Source: JAQVPN01 sp036170435
Lineage (GTDB): Bacteria > Patescibacteriota > Gracilibacteria > BD1-5 > UBA6164
Length of the DNA: 5,143 bases
Reading direction: 5' to 3'
Assembly: GCA_036170435.1 (NCBI GenBank)
Contig: JAVHPF010000011.1
Span: 1 to 5,143 of the forward strand
In this document: one piece after another, positions 1 through 5,143 of the stretch
Position numbering within the stretch: position 1 is the stretch's first letter
How the letters are laid out: each line of letters starts with the position of its first letter
Notes under the pieces: generated by a model
The model's database searches: none
What the model saw: only the letters and a program-made list of their open reading frames with translations
Told to the model about the DNA's origin: nothing
Made by a program: the position numbers and the translations under genes

Positions 1-215
1 TTTCAGATAAAAAAGAGGGAATTATTTTTATCTTATGGTGAAATTTTGCTAAAAGCAAAAAATCTCTAATTGATGAGAAAAAACATTATATTTTAGAATC
101 TGCTCATCCATCACCTCTTTGAGCTTATAAATGATTTTTTTGATCTAAACATTTTTCGAAAACTAATGAAATATTGAAAAAGTTAAGAAAAAAAGAAATT
201 GATTGGATAATATAA
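1..215 (+). CDS. ung: Uracil-DNA glycosylase, C-terminal part (5' end outside window)
   Basis: This enzyme removes uracil from DNA by cleaving the N-glycosidic bond, the first step of base excision repair. Codons begin at position 3 and the last 70 residues are visible, ending in TAA at 213-215. Read with UGA as glycine, the fragment contains a strand like the family's VVFLLWG (here IIFILWG) followed by HPSPLGAYKGFFGSKHFSK at 105-161. That second block is the DNA-intercalating and catalytic-histidine loop of family 1 UDG (HPSPLSA.RGFF...HF). The tail KEIDWII matches the usual IDW ending. UGA codons at 39, 120, 132 and 141 encode glycine, and those at 39, 132 and 141 fall on conserved glycines. 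The residue after HPSPL is Gly rather than the usual Ser. The stop codon lies inside the arm of a large palindrome. The gene converges on pheT. Identification is secure; the start is not visible. Confidence 0.95.
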
Positions 216-253
216 AAAAGTAGAGACACATTGCAATGTGTCTCTACTTTTTT
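214..253. terminator. 40-bp perfect palindrome, probable bidirectional terminator of ung
   Basis: The two halves are exact reverse complements with no spacer, centred between 233 and 234. The core AGTAGAGACACATTG is followed by its complement, flanked by an A-run on the left and a T-run on the right. In RNA this gives a strong stem followed by a U-tract, which is what an intrinsic terminator of ung needs. On the minus strand it is equally good as a back-up terminator behind pheT. The left A-run overlaps the ung stop codon at 213-215. The GTAGAGAC...GTCTCTAC form also resembles dispersed palindromic repeats, so it may be a mobile-type repeat co-opted as a terminator; that part is inference. 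Confidence 0.8.
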
Positions 254-256
254 TCA

Positions 257-275
257 GAACGGTTTAAAACCGTTC
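257..275. repeat. Palindrome GAACGGTTT-A-AAACCGTTC, REP-like
   Basis: This 9-bp perfect inverted repeat has a one-base centre and is followed on the plus strand by CCTAC. No matching GTAGG precedes it, so it looks like a copy of a longer palindrome (GTAGGGAACG...CGTTCCCTAC) whose left flank is lost. There is no T-run directly next to it on the plus strand; on the minus strand the T-run belongs to the neighbouring 40-bp palindrome only as its complement. A terminator role on its own is therefore less likely. It shares its outer arm with the palindrome at 3348-3366. Confidence 0.6.
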
Positions 276-296
276 CCTACAGAAATTGTAAATCAC

Positions 297-329
297 AAAA
301 AAATACCGGTTTTAAAAACCGGTATTTTT
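297..329. terminator. Intrinsic terminator of pheT (bidirectional hairpin)
   Basis: The arms AAAAATACCGGTTT and AAACCGGTATTTTT pair from 299 to 329 around a tiny centre. On the minus strand the stem is followed by seven T residues (complement of 297-303), starting 6 nt after the pheT stop codon. This is the expected position and form of an intrinsic terminator. On the plus strand it also ends in a T-rich run, so it could stop read-through from ung. Confidence 0.82.
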
Positions 330-334
330 ATTTT

Positions 335-2710
335 TTATCTTAATTTTCCTCATACTTTTGCAACAGCTGCAATTATATCATTTATCAAAGTTCATTTTAT
401 AGAGTCATCAAGAGTTCATTCCATTGATTGAATAAATATTTTGAAAGACAAACTTCTAAGATTTGCTCATAATTTCATTTCATCTTCATATATATCAAAA
501 AGTTCAACTTTTTTAATAAGTGGATTAATTTTTGATATTGTATTTGCTAGAGTACTTCATTTTACTGATTTTTCTACTACAAATGAAAGATCAAAATTAT
601 TTGCTTGAAAATTAGAAATTTCTTTATATTTCAGAGTATTATATGAAATTGAAGCTAATATTTCAGCATCTAATTCGAAAAATCAAATTCTAGATGATGT
701 TGAAAAATTTGCAGAATATTGAGGGTGGATTTCTCAAACAATTCAAATTTCTTTCCCTCTTGCTATGATTTTTGCTGTTCTTCCAGAATGTGCATAACTT
801 GGTTTATTTGTAGCTTCTTCGAAAACAATTTTATCAATTCCTATAGTTTTTAGGAAATCAGAAACTATATTTTGGATTTCATAGTAAACTATTTTTTCGT
901 CTCTTGATATAAGCCCAGCTAGTGAATAAGTTTCAATTATATCTGATTTAGTTTTACCATAATTAAATATTTTTTCTATTTCAAATAAATTCAAATTATC
1001 AAAATCTCTATAATTTTCTTCAACTCGGGCCATCAAATTTGGAATAAGTGAATTTCTCATATGAGATAATTCTTCACTTAAATAGTTTTTCAAAGATACA
1101 CATTTGTCTGTTGAATATCCTAATTTATTAACTAATTTTTCATTTACAAAAGAATAAGTATACATATCAAAAAATCCTTTTGAAGTGAAAAATGTGCGCG
1201 AATCTTGTTTTAATTTATAAGTATTTGTTTGAGCAACTGCTCCTAGATTTACTTTTGGAATAGTTGGAGTAATGCTATCATAACCTTTTATTCTAGCTAT
1301 TTCTTCAGCTAAATCAGCTTTGTAATTCAAATCTTTTCTCCAAAATGGTACTTTTAATTTTTCTCATTCTAACACTAATCCTAAAGCAGTAAGTATATTT
1401 AGGGCTTCTTCTCTAGAATAAGATGTTCAAACTAATCTATTTATATAATTTATATCAAAATCTATAGAAACTTCTTTTTGTTTATTTGGATAAATATCAG
1501 CAAAAGCTATTTCTTTCATTTCTGGAAAAGAGTTCTTTAAAATATCATGAACTAAACTCATTCATCTAGATGCCATTTCAAGTGGAATATCTTTTTCAAA
1601 AACATTTAAACTATCTGTTCTAACTCACAAGTTTCTTCCTGACTTTCTCAAAATATCTTGTGGGAAATATGCTGATTCCAAAATAATTCTAGTAGTAGTG
1701 TCTGTTACTGCTGAGTCTTTTCCTCAAATAATTCAAGCTATAGCAAGTATTTTTGATGAGTCTGCTATTACTATATCATTTTCTCCAAGTTCATATTCTT
1801 TATCGTCTAATGCTAGTATTTTTTCTCAAGGCATTGCAAATCTTATTTCTATATTTCCTTCAACTTTATCAGAATCAAAAGCATGCATTGGTTGACCATA
1901 AAAATAAAGAGAATAATTTGTCATATCAATTAACAAACCTTTTGAAGTTTTTTCAAAAGATGATAGTACTTCTTTTATATAATCAGGAGTATCTATGTTT
2001 GAAACTCCAGATAATTCCAAAGCCATATATCTTTTCACTATTTCTGGAATATGATTTTTAACTTCTAAGTTTTTTAAATTTGAAAAATCAGTAAGTTTAT
2101 ATTCAAGAGGCATTTTTTCAGCAAATAAAACTGATAATTCTCTAATTAAACCAATATATGAAAACATATCTGGTCTATGATTTATTGATTTATTATCTAT
2201 TTCCATTATTGAATCATTTCTTCCCATTAAATCAGCAATAGAAGTTCCAGCTTTTGCATCGAAATGAGACAAATCAAGTATTTCTTTTTCAGATTTTGAA
2301 GGAAATTCTCTTGCAAGTCCAATTTCATCACTAGCACAAATCATACCAAAAGATTCAACTCATCTAATTGCTGTTTTTTTCATAACAACAGGTTCTCATT
2401 CTCAATGCCATAAAACAGATGCTCAAAGTTTAGCAACTGCAACAGATTGTCAAAGCTCTAGATTAGATCCTCCACAAACTATTTGAGTATTTTCTCATTC
2501 TCCAACATCAACTGCGCAAACTCTAAGAGAATCTGCATTTTCATGAGTATCAATTTTTGTAATTTTTCAAAAAACTATATTTTCAAAGCTTTTACTTTCT
2601 GATTGTACATCTTCAACTTCCGCTAAGTGAAGAACTATTTCTTTTGCTACAGTATCAGCATCTGGTAAATTATTTAAGTATCTTTTCAAATTTTTATAAG
2701 AGATTTTCAT
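335..2710 (-). CDS. pheT: Phenylalanine--tRNA ligase beta subunit
   Basis: PheT is the beta chain of the heterotetrameric enzyme that charges tRNA-Phe. The single frame gives 791 residues, typical for bacterial PheT (about 780-810), provided UGA is glycine; the many in-frame UGAs would otherwise break it. Domains in order: a short N-terminal helical part (1-40); an EMAP/tRNA-binding OB fold (about 45-150, with HENADSLRVC and GVESFGMICA); NHRPD at 177-181; B3/B4 editing region to about 375, including GIIGGKDSAVTDTTTR and RNLGVRTDSLNVFEKDIP; B5 with DLAEEIARIKGYD (466-478); the synthetase-like core with GIVGEIHP; and a C-terminal FDX-ACB domain ending GGKLR. ATG at 2708-2710 is chosen because MKISYKNLKRYL is the normal N terminus; a TTG 14 codons upstream would overlap the toxin end. 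No Shine-Dalgarno is seen. It lies 35 nt after the toxin gene. pheS is not in the window. Confidence 0.96.
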
Positions 2711-2744
2711 TTTCGTGTAAGTTGGTTTTAAGTTTAAAATTGTT

Positions 2745-2773
2745 TTTATCAATACAATTGACTATGTGTTCAA
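2745..2773 (-). promoter_or_regulatory. Weak candidate internal promoter for pheT
   Basis: On the minus strand TTGAAC (2773-2768) is followed after 17 bp by GATAAA (2750-2745), each four of six matches to the sigma-70 consensus. It lies at the end of the toxin gene and would give a leader of about 30 nt before the pheT ATG. In DNA this AT-rich such matches arise often by chance, so this is only a candidate for toxin-independent pheT expression. Confidence 0.2.
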
Positions 2774-3015
2774 ATATCTATAAATTCTATAAATTCATAA
2801 GTTCAATCTGGATATTCTTTAAATATTGCTCTAAAATCTCAAGTAATATCTATACTTCTATTTCATTTATAATTTCAAGTTAAAGCATGATTATCAAGAA
2901 CTTTATCAAAAGGATTTTTTATAAATATTTTTAACTTTTCTTTGAATTTATTTTTTATTTTTAAATCAAGTTTCTTATATGATTTATCAAATGATTTTTT
3001 AGATTTTATTATCAT
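2746..3015 (-). CDS. YafQ/RelE-family mRNA interferase toxin
   Basis: This 89-residue basic protein is probably the toxin of a type II toxin-antitoxin pair, a ribosome-dependent mRNA endonuclease of the RelE/YafQ superfamily. The first half is lysine-rich and helical (SKKSFDKSYKKLDLKIKNKF). The second half carries the YafQ-type signature: H43 in NHALTGNYKG, RSIDITGDFRAIFKE (53-67, with D60 and R62) and the C-terminal DIGTHSQLYG with H84. In E. coli YafQ the histidines and the aspartate of the corresponding motifs are needed for RNA cleavage. All six glycines (47, 51, 59, 71, 82, 89) are UGA codons, and the gene ends TAT TGA TAA, so the true stop is the TAA at 2746-2748. The start ATG at 3013-3015 lies 2 nt after the antitoxin stop, suggesting translational coupling; there is no Shine-Dalgarno. 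The fold assignment is firm from motifs; target and activity are inferred. Confidence 0.85.
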
Positions 3016-3017
3016 AT

Positions 3018-3248
3018 TTATTTTCTATCTAAAAATGTAATAAATTCTAATTCATTCATAAATGGTCAATAAGTATCCTTTTCTTTATCATAAAATTTTG
3101 TTTCTATTTCTGATACAGATAGTCATTTTAATCTATTAACAAATCTTTTTTTAGGTAAAAAAGATTCAGTAATTTTTTTATAATTTACATTCGTTCAAAA
3201 TGCTTTCACTATATTATCAGGAACATTTTCTATAGTTATAGTTGCCAT
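3018..3248 (-). CDS. Probable antitoxin partner of the YafQ-like toxin
   Basis: This 76-residue protein is predicted mainly from context. It begins MATITIENVPDNIVKAFG, a short beta strand followed by a helix that resembles the ribbon-helix-helix or RelB-like N termini of antitoxins. It continues with a lysine- and charge-rich middle (KKITESFLPKKRFVNRLKG, 24-42) and ends FMNELEFITFLDRK, a plausible toxin-wrapping helix. The usual arrangement fits: antitoxin first, toxin 2 nt downstream, both behind one strong promoter. All three glycines (18, 42, 62) are UGA. The ATG at 3246-3248 is the only start consistent with the N-terminal motif and lies about 26 nt from the predicted transcription start, without a Shine-Dalgarno. 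I do not recognise a specific named antitoxin family; DNA binding and autorepression are inferred. Confidence 0.7.
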
Positions 3249-3269
3249 AATTTTAGAATTAAAAATTAT
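3247..3269. promoter_or_regulatory. Inverted repeat over the antitoxin start, candidate operator
   Basis: ATAATTTT (3247-3254) and AAAATTAT (3262-3269) are exact complements separated by 7 bp. The repeat covers the antitoxin start codon and the leader just downstream of the predicted transcription start, where autoregulating antitoxins often bind. The arms are pure A/T in an AT-rich region, so chance is a real possibility. Confidence 0.3.
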
Positions 3270-3280
3270 TCTTGGATTTC

Positions 3281-3308
3281 ATTATAAAAAAAAATATTTT
3301 TTTTTCAA
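3281..3308 (-). promoter_or_regulatory. Sigma-70-type promoter of the toxin-antitoxin-pheT unit
   Basis: Reading the minus strand, TTGAAA (3308-3303) is followed after 16 bp by a perfect TATAAT (3286-3281). Transcription would start near 3274, about 26 nt before the antitoxin ATG. The spacer is an unusual symmetric A/T tract: nine A, TA, nine T across 3286-3305. It is the best promoter match in the window and lies directly after the pyk terminator, so it begins a new transcription unit. Confidence 0.75.
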
Positions 3309-3337
3309 TTTTTATTTTGTATATTGTGTTTGAAGGC

Positions 3338-3366
3338 AAAAAAATAAGGAACGATGCAATCGTTCC
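3338..3366 (-). terminator. Intrinsic terminator of pyk
   Basis: The arms GGAACGAT and ATCGTTCC (3348-3366) form an 8-bp stem with a 3-nt loop. On the minus strand the stem is followed by TTA and then seven T residues (complement of 3338-3344). It lies 16 nt after the pyk stop codon and separates pyk from the toxin-antitoxin promoter. The outer arm (GGAACG...CGTTCC plus TAC on one side only) is shared with the palindrome at 257-275. Confidence 0.85.
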
Positions 3367-3382
3367 ATACCTGAAATATTTC

Positions 3383-4801
3383 TTAACAATTTATTATTTG
3401 AATACTTGGAATTAATTCTCAGTTTTTTTCTGTATCAAATACAACAACAAGCTTGTCTCCAGATACTACAGCTTTTTTAGCTTTTAATTGAGCTATTGCT
3501 GTTTCTACATTTTCTTCGTTTGATTTCTTTTCTATCATAATTGGTCTTACACCAAAAAGTATATTCAAGAATCTAAGAACTTTTATGTCATAACAGAATG
3601 CATATATATCTTTTTTAGGTCTCATAGTTGAAGCAAGGCGAGCCATAAATCATCTTCTTGTGAAAACTAGAATTGCTTTTGCATCAATATCAGTTGCAAG
3701 ACTTACAGCAGCAGATACTAAATCTCTTTTGTTATTATCTTCTCAAAAATCAGCTTCAATTTTGTGATTATCATAGTTTACAGATTTTTCTGTAAATGAT
3801 AGAATATTTGCCATATAAGCAACAGTTTCGATTGGATATTTCCCTATTGTAGTTTCTCCAGAAAGCATTGTACAATCAGCTTTTTGCATACAAGCATTGT
3901 AAATATCTGTAACTTCAGCTCTTGTTGGAATTGGATTATCAATCATAGTTTCAAGCATTTGAGTTGCAACTATTACGAATTTCCCTGCAGCTTTACATTT
4001 TTTTACCATCATTTTTTGAACAACTGGAATAGTTTCAATAGGTATTTCAATTCATAAATCTCATCTAGCTACCATTATTCAATGAGTTTCATTTATAATT
4101 TCATCTAGATTTTCAAGTGCTTCTTCATTTTCTATTTTTGAAATTATTTTTATATGTGGTGCATTATTTTCTCTCAAAAATTCTTTCAATTCCAAAATAT
4201 TTGCTCTACTTCTAACAAAACTCATAGCAATGAAATCAAAATCTTTTGTTATTCAAAATTCAATATCTTTTTTATCAGATTCTGTAATTCCTGGTAATTT
4301 TAATTTAACTCCTGGTAGATTTAGGTGTCTTTTTCCTCAAACTAAATGAGAATTTAGTGGAGTCATAAGTAATTTTCCAGGCAATATTTCTAAAACTCTA
4401 GCTTTTAGAAGTCCAGAATCGATATCAACTATATCTCAAACTTTCATATCAGTTAAAATATATTCATAATCACAAACAAGAAGTTTTTTTCCTTCTGTAT
4501 CTATATTATTTTCTTCATTTATAGTAGATAAATAAAATTCCTCTCAAGCAATTATTTCTACTTTATCATCAATTTTTTTAGTTCTGATTTCTGGTCATTT
4601 TGTATCTAGTAAAGTAGATAAATTTGTAGTTCCAGATTCATTTAATTCCTTGATATTTTGTAAAACTCATGAGAAAAAATCATAATCTACATGTGAGAAA
4701 TTAAATCTAACAATATTTACTCAAGCATCATAAAGCTCTTGTAATTTTTCTTTTGAAGCAGTAACTGGTCAAACAGTTGCTATAATTTTCGTTTTTTTCA
4801 T
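3383..4801 (-). CDS. pyk: Pyruvate kinase
   Basis: Pyruvate kinase transfers phosphate from phosphoenolpyruvate to ADP, the ATP-yielding last step of glycolysis, in the cytoplasm. The 472-residue length is normal. Visible landmarks: KTKIIATVGP at the N terminus; R32, N34 and S36 in VRFNFSH (substrate and K+ site); D66 in LLDTKGPEIRT; DFIAMSFVRS; K222 and E224 in SKIENEE (catalytic lysine and metal ligand); ARGDLGIEIP with D248 (metal ligand); ATQMLETMI with T280; PTRAEVTD; and MLSGETTIGKYPIETV. The C-terminal regulatory domain runs from about 350 (ILVFTRRGFMARLASTMRP) and ends IQIINC. UGA supplies key glycines, including both in RGDLG. The ATG at 4799-4801 gives the normal N terminus; no Shine-Dalgarno precedes it. 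It has its own leader and terminator, so it is probably monocistronic. Confidence 0.97.
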
Positions 4802-4827
4802 AAAAACTTAAAATAAAAATATAAAAT

Positions 4828-4917
4828 TTCTACTAAAAGCATTTAGTAAACAACAAATTTCAAAAAATAAATATGCTTTTATTTCCTTAAACTTGTAGTT
4901 TTCTAGCTTTAGTAGAA
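4828..4917 (-). promoter_or_regulatory. pyk 5' leader with competing stem-loops (possible cis-regulatory RNA)
   Basis: On the minus strand three segments can pair in two exclusive ways. Segment A (4917-4906, TTCTACTAAAGC) pairs over 12 bp with segment C (4840-4828, GCTTTTAGTAGAA) with one bulged U. Segment B (4848-4842, TACTAAA) pairs with the same segment C as a 7-bp hairpin with loop TGCT. A can also fold on itself (AGCTT...AAGCT). A U-rich stretch follows C before the pyk ATG. This layout resembles an attenuator or riboswitch-type switch, but it matches no class I recognise; it could also be a 90-bp inverted-repeat element. Confidence 0.35.
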
Positions 4918-4922
4918 GCTAT

Positions 4923-4928
4923 ATTATA
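4923..4928 (-). promoter_or_regulatory. Candidate -10 box for pyk
   Basis: A perfect TATAAT reads on the minus strand at 4928-4923. No convincing -35 hexamer is found at 16-18 bp upstream (best is TCTTTA at 4951-4946). If used, transcription would start near 4916, giving a leader of about 115 nt whose first bases are the pairing segment A. Confidence 0.45.
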
Positions 4929-4977
4929 TAGATTTTTTAGAAAAATAAAGATTTTTTTTAGAATTTTAAGTATCAAT

Positions 4978-5015
4978 AATAAAATAGAATCTAAAAATTA
5001 AATTTTAGATTCTAT
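4978..5015 (-). terminator. Intrinsic terminator of the glycosyltransferase-like gene
   Basis: ATAGAATCTAAAA (4984-4996) and TTTTAGATTCTAT (5003-5015) form a perfect 13-bp stem with a 6-nt loop. On the minus strand it is followed by TTTATTATT. The stem covers the last five sense codons of the upstream gene, and its TAA stop lies in the loop. The stem is AT-rich and the U-tract is interrupted, so it may be leaky. Confidence 0.65.
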
Positions 5016-5143
5016 AAATTGTTTTAATTTTCGCATAAATATTTCTTTATCAAAAGAAAGCGCATGTTCTCTTATATATTCATAATTAAAATGCATTTCT
5101 TCAAATTTTTCTATTGTATTATTTAGGCTTTCAGTATTTTGAC
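4998..5143 (-). CDS. Probable glycosyltransferase, C-terminal fragment (5' end outside window)
   Basis: Only the last 47 residues are visible, ending in TAA at 4998-5000. The segment IEKFEEMHFNYEYIREHALS followed by FDKEIFMRKLKQFIESKI fits the helical tail common in GT4-type (GT-B fold) glycosyltransferases: a phenylalanine-centred pattern of the form 'F....F....IRE.A..F....F...L..FI'. Such enzymes move a sugar from a nucleotide-sugar donor to cell-surface glycans or glycolipids. The catalytic EX7E region is outside the window, so the call rests on the tail pattern alone and the substrate cannot be stated. A hairpin terminator covers its end, and pyk follows 196 nt later on the same strand. 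Confidence 0.5.
   Translation of the reverse strand, partial: QNTESLNNTIEKFEEMHFNYEYIREHALSFDKEIFMRKLKQFIESKI

Noticed and set aside
214..329. CRISPR array
   Set aside because: The three palindromes have different sequences and spacings; there are no direct repeats with regular spacers.
231..431. Plus-strand frame of 66 codons
   Set aside because: It starts inside the 40-bp palindrome, runs through the pheT terminator and then antisense to the pheT C terminus; the product resembles no protein.
1698..2061. Two overlapping plus-strand frames of 65 and 102 codons
   Set aside because: They lie antisense inside the conserved PheT B3/B4 region and give low-complexity Leu/Phe/Ser-rich products, as expected opposite an AT-rich gene.
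335..2710. pheT as a pseudogene broken by many in-frame TGA codons
   Set aside because: All breaks are TGA, none is TAA, TAG or a frameshift, and every domain continues across them in one frame with glycine at the expected places.
2711..2752. Longer pheT using an upstream TTG start
   Set aside because: It would overlap the toxin stop region and add 14 residues before the normal MKISYKNLKRYL N terminus.
2644..2883. Plus-strand frame of 79 codons that looks like a small membrane protein
   Set aside because: It is antisense to the pheT start and toxin end; its hydrophobic look comes from reading A-rich codons in reverse.
4802..4997. A tRNA or other known structural RNA in the pyk leader
   Set aside because: No cloverleaf, no conserved T-loop (GTTCRANNC) and no GC-rich stems were found.
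1..5143. UGA read as tryptophan (code 4, Mycoplasma-like)
   Set aside because: UGA columns match conserved glycines in ung, pyk and pheT, while conserved tryptophans use TGG.

Overview
The window comes from a very AT-rich bacterium that reads UGA as glycine (genetic code 25), which points to the candidate phyla Gracilibacteria or Absconditabacteria (BD1-5/SR1). With UGA as stop, all the well-recognised genes here break into fragments. With UGA as glycine they become single intact frames, and UGA falls on invariant glycines: the RGFFG-type motif of uracil-DNA glycosylase, the RGDLG and TKGPEIRT motifs of pyruvate kinase, and GIIGG of PheT. Trp is still UGG. Every stop codon seen is UAA.

Layout, left to right. 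(1) 1-215, plus strand: C-terminal end of uracil-DNA glycosylase (ung). (2) 216-334: a convergent intergenic region packed with three palindromes, two of which look like bidirectional terminators. (3) 335-2710, minus: complete pheT, the phenylalanyl-tRNA synthetase beta chain. (4) 2746-3015 and 3018-3248, minus: a small toxin-antitoxin pair, antitoxin first, with a YafQ/RelE-like toxin. It sits 35 nt upstream of pheT behind a good sigma-70-type promoter (3281-3308), so pheT is probably transcribed from the toxin-antitoxin promoter. (5) 3338-3366: terminator of the next gene upstream. (6) 3383-4801, minus: complete pyruvate kinase (pyk). (7) 4802-4997: pyk leader and promoter region with mutually exclusive base-pairing segments, plus the terminator of the gene beyond. 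(8) 4998-5143, minus: C-terminal 47 residues of a probable glycosyltransferase.

The housekeeping genes cover DNA repair, tRNA charging and the last step of glycolysis. The most unusual part is the toxin-antitoxin pair placed in front of, and probably co-transcribed with, an essential translation gene. All nine glycines of the two small proteins are encoded by UGA, so neither can be made full length in a standard-code cell. None of the four visible start codons has a Shine-Dalgarno sequence. No RNA genes, insertion sequences or CRISPR arrays were seen, and no gene-free stretch exceeds 200 bases.
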